DNA of 64,000 nucleotides from Kappaphycus alvarezii (GCA_002205965.3 NADL03000492.1:1364001-1428000), one strand, 5' to 3'; counted from the stretch's first letter, positions 52,784 to 64,000 are shown. The notes: generated from the letters alone by a model not told the origin. Program-made: numbers and translations.

Positions 52784-53500
52784 TCAGTCGTGCCGCTGCC
52801 CCATTGGACTCACCAACTCAAACTCCAACGACACACTCGCCGACACGTCCGTCTCCCCTACCGCAACGGGCACCTCCGCCGAAAACGTCGCAAATCGTGG
52901 CGTGCCACTTGAAAACGACCCACCCTCCTGAATACTCAACACCTTTCCAAGCATCGCGCCCGCCTCCTCGGCCAAAAGCCTCGCCCTTCTCACACCATCT
53001 TGTACTGCCATTCTCCTGGCCTCATCCCTCAAAGCTTCATCGTCCCCAATAAAGAACCGCACACCAGACACCGTACTACTCCCCGACCTCACCACAGCAT
53101 CCAGAATCATGCCCAATTGAGTCAAGTTCCTCACGATTACGTCAAAGTTGTTGCGCACCGTGTACCCGATGATACGACGGTTGTCGCTAAGTTCGCCACG
53201 TTCAAAGCGAGGACTGACACTGAAGGATGAGGTTTGAATGTCGCGTTCCTCGACTCCGAATCCGGCGAGTGTGTCGAGAACGTCTTGAGAGCGGCGGTTG
53301 TTTTCGGTGAGGGCGGCTTGTGCGGTAACGGCTAGCGTTACTACACCGGTGCTGATGGAGGCGGTGTCTGGTACAGCGGTTACAGAGCCTTGACCAGAGA
53401 TGGAAATTGTGCGTGGACAGGGGGAGGGAGAGGAGGCACGGGCAATGGAAAGGATGGAGAGAATGGTGAGGAGGAGGATGTACAGGCTGCAGTTGGCCAT
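52784..53500 (-). CDS. secreted SIMPL-domain (DUF541) protein
   Basis: The protein has 238 residues from ATG 53498-53500. I chose this start, residue 54 of the open frame, because it opens a clear signal peptide (MANCSLYILLLTILSILSIARA, cut near residue 22). The upstream frame is His/Pro-rich leader sequence. The mature part begins a SIMPL domain with RTISISGQGSVTAVPDTASI, the usual opening of the family. It continues with VLDTLAGFGVEERDIQTSSF, then an R/Y-containing strand (RIIGYTVRNNFDVIVRNLTQ). A helix follows (RDEARRMAVQDGVRRARLLA), ending in a strand of alternating Val/Ser residues near the C-terminus. SIMPL proteins are mostly bacterial periplasmic or secreted proteins with a poorly known role, reported in signalling and oxidative-stress contexts. 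A eukaryotic secreted form may be of bacterial descent. The frame is intact and a TATA box precedes it. Confidence 0.85.
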   Translation of the reverse strand: MANCSLYILLLTILSILSIARASSPSPCPRTISISGQGSVTAVPDTASISTGVVTLAVTAQAALTENNRRSQDVLDTLAGFGVEERDIQTSSFSVSPRFERGELSDNRRIIGYTVRNNFDVIVRNLTQLGMILDAVVRSGSSTVSGVRFFIGDDEALRDEARRMAVQDGVRRARLLAEEAGAMLGKVLSIQEGGSFSSGTPRFATFSAEVPVAVGETDVSASVSLEFELVSPMGQRHD

Positions 53501-53617
53501 GGTGGGGGTGTATTTGGAACAAGGCAGTGTTTTCTTTGTTTGTGGGGTGTGGAAGTTGGGTGGTAGTGGTAGCTGAGAGGGGTGGGAATGGGAGTGGCAA
53601 TGGCGATGGGGGGGGGG

Positions 53618-53626
53618 GTTTATATA
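53618..53626 (-). promoter_or_regulatory. TATA box of the SIMPL gene
   Basis: CTATATAAAC on the minus strand lies about 120 bases before ATG 53500. A start of transcription near 53590 would give a leader of about 90 bases. A run of 11 C follows it (minus sense). Confidence 0.65.
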
Positions 53627-53759
53627 GAGAGATTTGGGCTGAGCTGGGATGCGTGGCAAGGCAATGATGTTCCAGTTGGGAAGGGCAGAGGGCTAGGGTA
53701 GGAGGAATAGATGGATGAGTGTCTCTTGAGATGTGGGTGGACGGCATGTGGATTTGCAT

Positions 53760-55329
53760 TTTTGGCGATTGATTCGGAGCGACGTGGCGGGCGACTCGTT
53801 AGTGTGGGCGACGGGTGATTGCATCGGCATTCTGCGGGAGTTTGGATTTGGAATTTTTTTGCGGGAGATTTTTCATGCTTTTCATAACTGTACTGTACAG
53901 TACTGTACAGTTTGCAGGAAGCAAGGGTTATCGAGTCTATACAATGGTAAGTATGTAACCAATCTTGTCATTGTCGCCAACAGCAATGTCGCGAAATTGG
54001 CGTCAATTGTGCTGTCGTGCTCCCCATGATGCAGCACATCCATAGGGAATATGGGCAACCATTTGAATTGAACCATGCAGGCATTGGCACTTTATTGGCT
54101 CATTCATGAAACACATCAAGTGCGCATCGACCGCCACACCCCAAAACCCTGATTCCCATCCAAATCTCTCCAAACATGTCGCCCGGCCCGCCATATCCCC
54201 CTCGCCGCCCACCTTGCCAACCATCCCACTAAATCATTTACCTTTCAAAAAAAAAGACAGCAATTCTCACACGACCACACTCACGCGCACAAAGATAACC
54301 CCTACCCTCCACCACGGACAACCAACAAACCAGTAAACAAACAGCGCCATTACCCTCTCACATTGTCCTCCCACATATACCGTATAGCACACCTACTCCA
54401 CACCCTTAGCGCCATTACCCTCCCGCATTGTCCTCCCATCCATACAAGATTCCTACTCCACACCCATAGCGCTTGCAACGTTTCATGTGCAGTGTCGTGC
54501 TCGTTCAACTTGCTCTGCTTGTACGATCACTCTCTTGCCGTTGCAACGACACAGGGCGCAGTAGTGGAGGCGGTGTCGCGTGCGCGGTGGGGGTGCGGTG
54601 GGTGGTGGGCGGTTGGATACGTGCTGTGAGGGAGTGCTTGGGGAGGTGTACGCACAAGATTTGAAAAGAGGAAAAGAAGATGCAGTACCATATTATGTTA
54701 CTTAGTACCATATCATGTTACTGCATCTTTTTTTCAATTCAAACATTATTTGAATTGAAAACTGTCAGGCACTTTCCGTGAGACGTACAGTACGCAAGGC
54801 CAATATGTACATAGGGTTCTTTATTTTCAAGGGTTACAGTAGCTCAAGATTACAGCAAAGCACAGAAAGCTATTTTTTCCTTGGAACACCACTTTACCGA
54901 ACTGTACTGTACAGTACATCCTGTTCGCTCTTAGCCAGCAATACAGTCCAGTACAGTGCATTACAGGCTGCATGTCTGCTGACAGGGCTCGCACCTACTT
55001 TTTTATCGCCGTTCCATGGCACGCCCATTTTCACCGCAGTGATTTCTCCGCCGCCGCCACACTGCACAGGCTAATGAGAATTTCACCCTATGCTCCACTC
55101 GTCGTAAACTAACGCCGAGCAAAACAAACCCCATGTAACCCAAGCGTTCCGTCGTCGGGTGCGGGCGCGGCCACTTCCACCGGTCTAACGGGTTTCCCCT
55201 ACAGATCGATACGCTGCGACCGCTGCGCTCTATCTGCCCCGATCTCGTCGATACCCTTGTCTATGGTACCGCCACCTGTCGCCCCCGGAGCACGTTGGAA
55301 GAACCGAGAATGGCGCGCAAGGAGGGCCT
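53760..55329. other. intergenic, GTAC palindromes; no gene recognised
   Basis: CTGTACTGTACAGTACTGTA lies at 53888 and CTGTACTGTACAGTACAT at 54902. A CATTACCCTCXCATTGTCCTCCCA-type direct repeat occurs at about 54348 and 54412 (X = A or C). Near 54686-54720, TACCATATTATGTTACT is followed by TACCATATCATGTTACT. Short frames have no recognisable content. Confidence 0.5.
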
Positions 55330-55865
55330 TGCTTTTCAATGATACTCGTTGAGGTTTCCCGTCGCAAAGAAACACGTCCGTAGTCCTGTGGTACCGAACA
55401 CCCCGCGCCCGTCACTTAGCGACGGGAAGCTCCAATCATTCATTTTGAAAGACGCCCAGTTTCAAACAAAACCACAAGGCGTCTATGGGTAGACGTCACA
55501 CGAAATGCTTGTAAGTTTACTTCCTTCCTGGGCCAAGCGTAACCACTGCCTTTCTAGACTCCGACTCCAAGCGTCCTCTTCCCTCCTTATTTGTACTGCC
55601 AAGATACTTGCGGCATAGAGTAGCGAACCATCCTGGGCCTCTTGTCGAGACACATGTCCCGACAAGGCGCGAGAGTGGGGTTACTACGGCCACAGAGAAG
55701 GAAATTGACCTGCCTTTGATGGTGCCTTACGAAACCGAGCGATTTTGGGTACCTGGTTGCTGCACGGACCGGTGGTATGTTCAACCGTTCTGGCTTTGCA
55801 CTCATCCTCCATTATCAGTACAATTGGGTAAAACACCCAACTTAACCCAAACTTCCCCCGATTAA
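55330..55865 (+). repeat. dispersed repeat with frame RESGV...TERFWVP, copy 2, with non-LTR tail
   Basis: It matches 1735-2000: CCTGTGGTACCGAACACCCC, CGGGAAGCTCCAAT, GGCGTCTATGGGTAGACGTC. RESGVTTATEKEIDLPLM follows, with TERFWVPGCCTD after it. It ends GGTAAAACACCCAACTTAAC and AAACTTCCCCC at 55860, which resembles the shared non-LTR 3' end. A segment at about 55500-55640 is absent from copy 1. Confidence 0.55.
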
Positions 55866-56394
55866 AGTACTCTTTGCATATTTTACTACCGTACTTTAGA
55901 TGTCCCGTCTGAAAAAGTAGGGCCATTTCCTCATGTCCATCGGACAATTGCCCTCATATGAGGACAAAGTTTATGGCCATTTTAAGTAAAATATATTCTT
56001 TTTTTGTGGTTTTTGCCGACTCATACTTTTAACTGCAGTAGAGCTCTATAGTTTTAGCGCTAGTCAGAGTACGATCTACTTAATTCTCCGAGAGAACCGT
56101 TGATGTTACTTTCATTAGGCCAGATTTTCTCCTTTAAATACCCACCGGGGATTTATTTAGCCGAATTAGTGCAGATTTGAAGCCTCTGTAATTACATGTT
56201 TTAGAGTGTGTGTTTGTATATATTTACGGGCCTTGAAAAAAAACCTTTGAGAAAATGTAAATATTTTTATGATAAAGAGGTTTGTGAGAACATTGTTATC
56301 GCAGACAGGTACTGATAGCATCCATAATGGTTGTGTAAAATCCAATTTCAGCGGCTTTTTGGAATTGGATTCTGCATTTCTACACAGAGTCGGA
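55866..56394. other. no gene; one CCTCATATGAGGAC palindrome
   Basis: AT-rich. CCTCATATGAGGACAA at 55952-55967 matches the cluster at 29.1-29.4 kb. Confidence 0.5.
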
Positions 56395-56455
56395 ATTCTG
56401 CGTTACTTCAATGTATGAAAGGTCTGGTCGCTTGTGTCCACGAAAATTCAAATTC
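56395..56455 (-). repeat. non-LTR 3' tail, subfamily II, diverged
   Basis: Read on the minus strand it gives CGTGGACACAAGCGACCAGA, then CCTTTCATACATTGAAGTAA and GCAGAATTCC. This has the same order as the tails at 4850-4785 and 8540-8450. Confidence 0.45.
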
Positions 56456-57899
56456 GATTCAGTAGTGAAGATAGTTTTTGTATGCAGAAATTGGTTCATA
56501 AATGGACTGAGCCACAATTCAAATAGTACCGAATTTTTCCAAAGAACTGGAAGAGGATTTTTTTCTGTTTTTGTGTTGTTTTCTTTCCTTTTTCTGACGA
56601 GGTGTCCTTCTTTTTGTTTTTTTCTTTTTACTAACTCAAAAACCCCGTGACTGAATTCTGGGAAGCTCCTCTGTGTAGAAGATCTTTCTACGGTGTTTAA
56701 TGCTGTAATGCAATAAGCAATCGTCCGGCACCGCCATCGCCAGAGCTGATTTTGGTTTCTTTGATCTAAATTTTGTATAGGTCATACCACTGCAATCAAC
56801 AGGTACTTCCCTGTATAGTAAGGGTATTTCTGTCAACTATCAACCATCATCGGTCTTTGCATTGTACATCCACCCCAGTGGGCTCAAGGGTGCTTGTTCC
56901 GGACCATTCGGCCCCCAACTTGGACCTAATATCTTCGCTGTAGAAATGCACTTATTGGGCCAATTGCTAATATTACTCATCTTTAAATTTGATATGTATT
57001 ACTTAGCTGACATTGAATTTACTTATTTAGCCGTCGTAGATAACCTTAACCTAGCTGACTAGTATTTATACCTAACTACGCACTAGGGACTGAGAGTAGA
57101 CAGCCACCCCGGTGTTGGTTTTAAAATTGATTCCCAACTTCCGCCTTTGTAAAAATCTTACCAACGGCAGCGTTGGCTTTAGCCATCGTCATCCGCCCGG
57201 GTTCCCCTTCTAATTTTCCCTCTCTATCCCACATTACACTATCCTTTCATTTTTAGTCTGCGTTATTTACTCACACTTGGCACCGTGGACCCCTGCGTCT
57301 GTATAGAAATAGGAACTTTACCGTTATCGCTTATGAAAACAACGTTATATCCAAAGGAGATACGAAGCACTGCTGACCCACCACTATATATCTTTTTGTC
57401 CAGGAATGAAGTTCTGATGTCTGTGGTTCTTGAGGATCGATTCTTCTCAAGGTTCTAGCATTCAGGAGATCCCAGCCCGGCCTTACAACCTGGAGGACAA
57501 TTATAACGTATCTTACAACTGGGACGCTCCGCTCCTGCATTCTTCCTCTCAACTACCCTTGGTGCCTATCACTGATCTGGTCCATCTCCATTTGACGCAG
57601 ACTCACGAAGTCCATCTCAAAAACAAGGCAGGAGAAATCACTTTTCTTCCTCTTTCTGTTCCTTTCCCTTCGCTCATGATCTTTGACGACCATCAGTGCT
57701 AATGAGCAAGCTCTTGTTACCTTATTTAGTGCCTTAATCGAATCTCTGCGACCACCATTGTCACCTAAAGGAGCCCCCCTGCGTCAAAGTTTCCTGAGGA
57801 AATAAGCCGCTGGAGACGTGTGAACGGTGAGAAGGTAAAGCAACAGCTGAAAAATGTGACACAGGAGTGGAATCCACGCGGAAGCTGGAGGAAGATTCC
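56456..57899. other. no gene recognised; possible LTR end near 57060-57300
   Basis: AGTATTTATACC near 57061 is followed after about 200 bp by CACTTGGCACCGTGGACCCC. This recalls a TATA box and primer-binding site of an LTR element, but I found no paired repeat. A 90-codon forward frame (57430-57702) is unidentified. Confidence 0.3.
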
Positions 57900-58210
57900 T
57901 CACCCTCTTCTTATGCTAGCGAATGCGTGGGTTATCTGGTTGCCGGCGACGACGGAGCAAAAGTGTTATCACTACCTTTTTCAACGGCAAGAATAGCTTC
58001 TCCCTCCTTTAATCGGTCCTGCTCCCTATGTTCTCTCCCCATTTGGCACAATGCTTTATACTGCTCGTGGTCCTCCTGGGTTCGAAGTAGCTTCTTTAGT
58101 TCTCCTATCGAAGCCCTTCGGAAACTATTAGTCGTGTTGTTTCAGAAAATTGGGCAGGTACTGCAGGTATTTTCTCTCAGAACTACGAGCTAAGCAACGT
58201 GATTCCCAAG
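57900..58210 (-). pseudogene. unidentified coding relic, charged helix
   Basis: On the minus strand a continuous stretch reads RASIGELKKLLRTQEDHEQY, then KALCQMGREHREQDRLKEGE and AILAVEKGSDNTFAP, followed by a stop. It is a strongly helical, charged segment. The plus-strand Ser-rich frame over the same bases is its shadow. The family is unknown. Confidence 0.3.
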
Positions 58211-58679
58211 AGATAAGCGATACTGCATTTTCTTCGTTCTTCTCCCCCTGAACTGCGATATCCGCACCGTAGGTCCATAGATAGAAGGAAATGCTTTTAG
58301 AGGTTGTCTTCTGTTCATTATTTCTTATCGGGTGGTGATTCAAGGCCCGAACAATTTCAGTCCTCGGTTTATAAAGAGAACGAAAATTTTCAAAATATAG
58401 CAAGAAAATAGTAAGAAACTAATATATATTATTTAAAAAGTTTCCTGTACAGTACAGTACTAGTTTGTTCGGTTTTCTATATCACGCCCGGGTCCCTAAC
58501 TCAGCTACACTCGGCGTCACACAGGATCGGTCATGGCCCCGGATTGGCTGTCAGCCGATATTTCTTAGGCTTAAAAGACCGGGGGTTACCGGCCAATCAT
58601 TTTTTAAATTCATGAAAAGAAGGTATTTTTGCATTTGTGCTTAAGTCAATGGTATATGGGAATTATCTGGGACCCTCCT

Positions 58680-59260
58680 AGACTGAGAAGGGCCTATGCT
58701 CTTCAAAATCCCCCCCAAAAAGTTCAGCGATATGAAACCGTCTGACCATAAGATTGGTGCTCTTCGCAGGCAAATGGATCGCCTCATCTTAAAAGTTAGC
58801 ATCTTGAAGAAACTGGAACACTTCAAGCAGGAGTTGCGGAAATTTAATTACGTTTTCTACAGGTCTCTTCATCTTACTTCATCCTAAATACATATAGTGT
58901 CGATGATAACATCTCTGACTTCGAACTCAGAACAAGAGAACTAGATCATGAAGCACAAATTATGGGCTTTCGCGGGGGCCTGAAATTGCGGTCATGATAT
59001 CGCCGTGATAGCATTACAGCTTTCTGCATTGCCCATTAAAACTTGCAGCACATCGCGGATGGTGTGAACTCGAAAATGTGTTTCGCATGAGGTGAAAAAG
59101 ATGAGCGAGCCCTTTTGGGACTTAGTAGAGGGATCCATAGAAAGGAGACTGCACTTGATTGCTGATAAAAGGGCAGAGCTGAAAGAGGAGTATGCGGAGC
59201 AGTATGACATTGCTATCAAGAAAGAAATAACCATTAGACAACTGTATTGGGTTTAATGAT
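58680..59260 (+). pseudogene. unidentified coding relic, coiled-coil-like
   Basis: Two forward stretches look coding. The first is KPSDHKIGALRRQMDRLILK followed by KLEHFKQELRKFN (58730-58860). The second is MSEPFWDLVEGSIERRLHLI followed by KRAELKEEYAEQYDIAIKKE (59101-59256). Stops lie between them. They could be gag-like coiled coils of an element; no family is recognised. Confidence 0.3.
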
Positions 59261-60019
59261 TGCTCGAAGATCCTGATGAGTCACCCTGGTGGAACCGGCA
59301 CTTTGCAGAAAAGCTCTAATTACGGGCAAAAATTGATTCACTGCTTGGTATATCAGATAACTAAAAACTCTAATGGTATTACACTACATGTTTAGGGCCC
59401 TGCAGTTGAGCCAACATAAAGTTTCACATTCATTCGTAACAGCAGAATTAAGAATACTTTGAATGAAATATTGGTCATCGAACGCAACCCAGTATTTCAT
59501 CTATGGCGATGCAGCTTACATGCTTCGCCCATAGCTTCAAGTGTTTTCCCCTCGTCTGACTGCAAATAATTATCAATTCATCTATAACACGAAAATAAGT
59601 GTCGTTCGTAAAGCAGTCGAATGGCCCTACAAAGACATCAGGTAGATGTGATAATCGCAGGATTACGAGGCAAATTTAAATATGAAAAATTCACCTATTG
59701 CATTACCCTACAACAATGCTGCCATACTGTGCAACTTCAAGGCCTTCCTTGGGCATTGTCTGCTGGTGAAGTCTTATTTAAATTGTTGAGCTCCATTACT
59801 TGAGCGGTAATTAACGATAATAGAGGATTTTTGACTCCTGAAATGGCTTCTAAAACGTATTCGAGTGTAAAGGGCGTAATTAGCAGTGAAGTAGACGGCG
59901 CTGACCAAGCGAAGGACTTTGCCATAGCCGCGAGAAGTGCGGGTCGCGCGGAGCGCGAGGCGAGGCATCCGTAAGTGAGCCTTAATTCAGTTAATAAGGA
60001 AGGGAAGTAAGTACGTCTA
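59261..60019. other. no gene recognised
   Basis: AT-rich. The short frames here are not recognisable. A GCGAGAAGTGCGGGTCGCGC stretch near 59930 is unusually GC-rich for its surroundings. Confidence 0.35.
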
Positions 60020-60480
60020 TCATACTCTTTCGTTCCCTAAAAGCTCGGCGACCTTCCTTGTTGTCAATATACGCCCTCTGCTCAGTTTGCCATCCTCTCT
60101 ATCACGACGCCTTTCATCCCGAAAAAGTTTCCTGTCTTCCATTGTCTTCACGATCTCAAGACTCTTCTCATACATTCGTAGGCTTTTAAACTCTGAGTCC
60201 CGACGGATCCACATGTCATTCATTAAAAGTCACTTTTCATCTTCATTAGATTCGTACGTAAGACGCTCCCTCTTTCCCTTCGATGTCGTCGTCGGGCAAT
60301 GGTATTGCGCAAATTGCCCCTCCGCTCGATCTGAGCCATCTACGGATCCGTTCTGTCACTACATTTTCAAAGAAAGCTCCAGAATCCTTCTGCCGGCCTC
60401 CACTAGATTTTTTTCCTTCTCTGTCTTCTTACCTTGTTCCCCCCTCTTTTCTTCTTCCTGTTCTTCTATCGCATGCGCAT
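60020..60480 (-). pseudogene. unidentified coding relic, very basic
   Basis: The minus-strand reading has TEKEKNLVEAGRRILELSLK, a gap with stops, then MNDMWIRRDSEFKSLRMYEK and a highly charged stretch (DERRRDREDGKLSRGRILTT) ending at a stop near 60020. The 144-codon Ser-rich forward frame (60087-60521) is a shadow. No family is recognised. Confidence 0.3.
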
Positions 60481-60521
60481 TGTCATCTAAAAGACTTTTA
60501 CGCTCTCTAAGCACTTCCTAA

Positions 60522-62788
60522 TATCGGAATCCCCTTCGTTAGCCTATTTCTCCTCACAACGATCGGCAGTAATGTTTCAAAATCGATCTCCGAGAGAGTT
60601 CTAGGTCTGTGGCGTTGCATGGTTTTAAGCTCCCAAGCTGTCCTGCTTACAAGAAAGATTTTACAGCCTCTCGATAATTTGCTAATGTCTGGCTGTGTGG
60701 CACAACATGTGCGTCGCTGATGCTAACATACTGCAGTATAAGGGGGTACCACGATATATTTTATCCGAATCTCCTAAGACGAAAATTTGAAGTTCGATTG
60801 AGAGCTGTTCTACTTTTAGCACCTGTGCTACTCGCTGGAGCTATCTACAGGGTAACAACTGCTTGCGGGGAACTGGGAGGACGCGAAGGAGTAGTTTTGG
60901 AATAATAAATCGTTACAGGTGCTTACGTGTCTCACGTGAGAATTTAAGCTATAGAGATAAAATCGGCCATTAGGTGTATATATCCAAGAATGGTACAGCC
61001 GAGTGAGTAGAAAAAGGTCGAGTGCATGAATGCGGAAGATTAATTTTGCAGACTTACTTGGCTTAAAAGGTCCATAAACGAAAATTGACCTGTTACTTGT
61101 TTATTGCTTACACACACAAAGGCACTAGATGGTATGGAAATGACTCAGAATGCTCACCAAGTTAGTAGTCAAGCTGCCTACAATAATCTTATTTCGATGC
61201 ATTCCATTCCTGATTTCCAGGCAACTCAGGAGTTCCATCGGTCTTCAAGGCCATCTGAGTTCCTCCCTTGATCTGCGGCGACTCTGAAATCATCTCAATA
61301 TTACGAAAAAAATTCAGATTAGTTATTTGCCTTTATGTACTAAGTCTCGAAAGTGGAGGGTTCTGCATTACCGTTTGGAATGAAAGAGACTGCACTACAT
61401 GGCATGTTATAAAGCCTCGCAGAAGCCTAAGCCGGGCGGACTATTATGTCTCTGTTTGAGATTGGTGTTATTTTTCTTTGGAGAATGAGGTCAATTTCTG
61501 TAGTACCTTTTTACTTATTCATTTATCGATTTTCGAGAATTTTAATGACAAGTACTGTCAATAATAACTTGACACCGACGGCCACTAGTTATAAGCTGCT
61601 GAAAGCTGCAAAATGGAAGCCTAATGGCCACTGGTCACGACATTTACCCGTATTGGACCGGGCATACCTTAAGGGGGTCCCCCTGTTTTTTTCGGGCTAC
61701 GCTAGCGCATTGGGCCAAGTTCCATTTCCATTTATCACTAACTTGCCGCTGTCAAGGCTTGAGCTTTACGGTTGAAGGTTGACCTAATTTCGGTTTAACT
61801 GTAGAAACTTGTGGATAGTTGACTTGTATTTATAAACACCTCTGGAGTCTTGTGACTCTGCAATAAAGAAGTCACCCTGGTGGGGGCTTTGGAACTGGTC
61901 CCCACCTTTGTATCCGTCGAAGCCCTTCGTTAGTGACGACCGTGCTATTACTGTTTCGATCTCGCCTGGATGCCTATTTGTCTAATCTTCGGGTAATCCC
62001 TTTTTCGAAGCATCTTGTTGTCGTTGGCTCGATTTTGTCTCATCGTCTACACACAAGTGGAGCTACCGTACAAAGTACCAATATCGTAATTTTGGCGCTC
62101 CTGTGCCTCAGCGTCTACAAACAAGTGAAAGCGCGCACCGTTGCGTCTTAGGAGGACACTATTTGCGCATCTCCTGTGGAGCATCACAATTCTTGCGATA
62201 AAGACGCTCCATCAGGAGATATACCTGTCCTAGCCTGTTGGATTTCCTGAATGCAGCAGTTACACGCCCAGAAGACATTGCAACACGGTCCAGTCTCACA
62301 ATTTGTTGAGAAATACTGCCAATCTTCAGCTATCAAGCGTCTTCACCGTTCTACCAACCGTTACCCTGTAACATACAAGGTGACAGCCGTCATTGAAGAG
62401 ACAATTGTGGATCTTCTTTGGCGATACTGAAAATAATGGATCGAAAGATCCTTAAAGAGAAACCTGGTCTCGAACGCCAGGTGGTGTTGTGTGTTTTTCC
62501 AAATTGTCCAAGTGATATCCTAGAAGTAGACTGCGCCAGTCACGTAACACGCCTTGCACTACATTATCCAGCTCCGTGATCGCAAAAGCAACTTCTCCTG
62601 TTTATTAACACACGTACAAGACCTTTTCTTGAACTAAATGGGTTAAGTCGATTGCATGAGGTAAATTTCTGACGGAATTGGGGAATCCGTTACGTCTTGA
62701 TGTCAATATTATATTCAATACAAAATAATATTAGAGATCGCATCCATTCGTTTAAACCGCTCTCTATAATATCTACTCTCTGCCACCT
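60522..62788. other. no gene recognised
   Basis: Mixed composition with short frames (61446-61775, 109 codons; 61933-62151, 72 codons) that I cannot assign. ATCTCCTGTGGAGC and GCTCCATCAGGAGAT (62170-62222) form an imperfect inverted repeat with a 25-base loop. Confidence 0.35.
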
Positions 62789-63130
62789 TTGATGGGTGAT
62801 GGTGTCGGATCCTTACTCGGCTCACTGTTTTCACCAACGGAACAGGCATATATTCAACTAGCCTTTACTAAAGAGAACTCTGCACTCTTCACCATCGGAT
62901 GGCGGAAAGGTCGCATTTTCCCTCCTGGATGCCGCCGATATTTACCAAAACCCAAAGCCATCCGTGTTCAACCGCTACGGCTTGGCACATTGATTGGGTC
63001 TTGTCCTAACGAAACCTTTCAAACAATGGAGATAACCACAGATCTTCACCTTTACATATTAAAATTCTCAAAAATTCCTCTTTTACTCAAGTTTCACTCG
63101 AGCTATGCTGATCCCACGGATGGTTTTTAA
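62789..63130 (+). CDS. open frame of 113 codons, unidentified
   Basis: It begins MMGDGVGSLLGSLFSPTEQA and has a Pro/Arg-rich middle (KGRIFPPGCRRYLPKPKAIR). The frame is open and the composition is not extreme, but no motif, signal peptide or promoter was recognised, and the surroundings are repeat-rich. Confidence 0.2.
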   Translation: MMGDGVGSLLGSLFSPTEQAYIQLAFTKENSALFTIGWRKGRIFPPGCRRYLPKPKAIRVQPLRLGTLIGSCPNETFQTMEITTDLHLYILKFSKIPLLLKFHSSYADPTDGF

Positions 63131-63334
63131 ATGCATTGGTTATCTGGAGATTCAATCTTTGCGCTTTTATATCGTATTATGTCTAATTCTTCTTAAGTTT
63201 TTTCTCACTGATAGGATAAAACTATCATAAATGGGAAAAGAATCCACAAACCACTAGAGATGAAAGTTGTTTCTAGTGACCAAAACGCTAAACAAGAGGC
63301 TACTTGATAAACGAAGAAAAACTTAGAGCTCTAG

Positions 63335-63450
63335 TAGCTAATACCAAGGGAGCAGGTCCCTTCCCCTCGCTTAGAGGCTGGAGAGCTGATTTATTGTTTT
63401 GGTTCGAAGTTGGCTTCTAACTTTCTCTCTGTTTCTTGGAGGAAGCAATT
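63335..63450 (-). repeat. fifth, partial copy of the TGGTAGACCCTG repeat
   Basis: On the plus strand GGGAGCAGGTCCCTTCC then TTTTGGTTCGAAGTTGGCTT parallels GGAGCAGGGTCTACCACTG and GGTTCTTGGTTCTGAAGTTT at 14091-14155. It is short and diverged. Confidence 0.35.
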
Positions 63451-64000
63451 TATTTAGCTACAATTGACTCTTTTCGAAACTCAAATCTCAATAGAACCAC
63501 CAAAAGCACCAGAAAATACAGAAAAAGAGTTTGTTTGAGGCAGAAAATCCGACAAAAGAGAATTGAAAGGAACTTAAAAAATCTACATTTCACCACAGTA
63601 ATCCTATAACAGTCATCCTATAGATAAGAACTTAGCTAATCCACCAAGGCGTTATGACTACTTATGCAGTCCTCGTACATACTCGGAAACAGATCATGGT
63701 TCCCTACTCTGCAGAAAACCCAGCCCACCCAATTTCACTTCATTCAGATTCACAAACGAGATCTTTCGATCCATCTAGGTCATTTTTTCCCCTCTCGTGC
63801 GATCTGGTACTACATCTTTGCCTTCATCCCCGGACTTCTCGCCCCCCCTTTCTAAATCTCTGGATTTGTCCTCGTTATCCTTTTCTTTAGGTGTTTCTTA
63901 GAGAAGATCCGTAGACACCCAATTCCCTGTGCACTATCCAGTCGCAACACACGCATGTTCCGAGTTTCCTCCGTTACTTCTTGCTCTTTGATCCCTACAA
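63451..64000. other. no gene recognised
   Basis: Two overlapping forward frames (63654-63890 and 63664-63855) are His/Ser/Pro-rich and unassigned. The window ends here. Confidence 0.35.

Noticed and set aside
53202..53759. 185-codon His/Pro/Ser-rich minus-strand frame
   Set aside because: Overlaps the SIMPL gene in another phase and has composition typical of a shadow frame.
57060..57300. LTR end with primer-binding site
   Set aside because: Only the CACTTGGCACCG motif and a TATA-like sequence were seen; no repeated partner was found.

Overview
The window looks like nuclear DNA of a eukaryote. It carries Ty3/gypsy, Ty1/copia, Tc1/mariner, piggyBac-like and R2-type (restriction-like-endonuclease) non-LTR element remains, TATA boxes 80-120 bp ahead of two single-exon genes, and no operons. 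A small intron-poor genome with gene islands between decayed transposons would fit a red alga such as a florideophyte, but this is inference from style, not an identification. I can support only two plausible host genes: a small secreted protein of unknown function (10079-10444, +) and a secreted SIMPL/DUF541-domain protein (52784-53500, -). A zinc-finger open frame (35343-35801, +) is a possible third, but it has an internal stop.

Layout. 0-10 kb: a stack of degenerate 3' ends of non-LTR retrotransposons, a dead Tc1/mariner element (2.16-3.55 kb, -), and a gypsy-type protease relic (5.9-7.1 kb, +). 10-11.6 kb: the small secreted-protein gene, then a C-terminal fragment of a second non-LTR family (-). 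12.2-15.1 kb: an inverted duplication of a decayed gene for an acidic protein; parts of the same repeat recur at 15.6, 19 and 63.4 kb. 15-29 kb: AT-rich, with gypsy RT/RNase H relics (17.1 and 23.3 kb, +), a piggyBac-like transposase relic (26.9-28.4 kb, +) and a tRNA-like SINE head (28.9 kb, -). 29.7-35.2 kb: an old copia element (-) with diverged LTRs, one of them interrupted by a truncated non-LTR copy. 36.05-42.0 kb: a structurally complete Ty3/gypsy element (-) with LTRs of 329 and 328 bp and a 5-bp target duplication CTTTA; its reading frame is broken. 42.2-51.3 kb: GC-rich, with several pieces of R2-type elements including a nearly full-length broken copy (47.5-51.3 kb, -). 51.3-55.3 kb: the SIMPL gene surrounded by GTACTGTAC palindromes. 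55.3-64 kb: more non-LTR tails and unidentified coding relics.

The main unifying observation is that many otherwise unexplained short repeats (55 to about 250 bp) share one 3' end, which can be summarised as ATATCTTYCAA...ACACCCAAACCTTTCCCC. The longer ones carry, upstream of it, the end of a reading frame whose best copy (44.5-44.8 kb) has endonuclease-like and C-terminal motifs of R2-type elements. They are best read as 5'-truncated insertions of one non-LTR family with several 3'-UTR subfamilies. Three copies keep target duplications, and one shows a 5' inversion as expected from twin priming.
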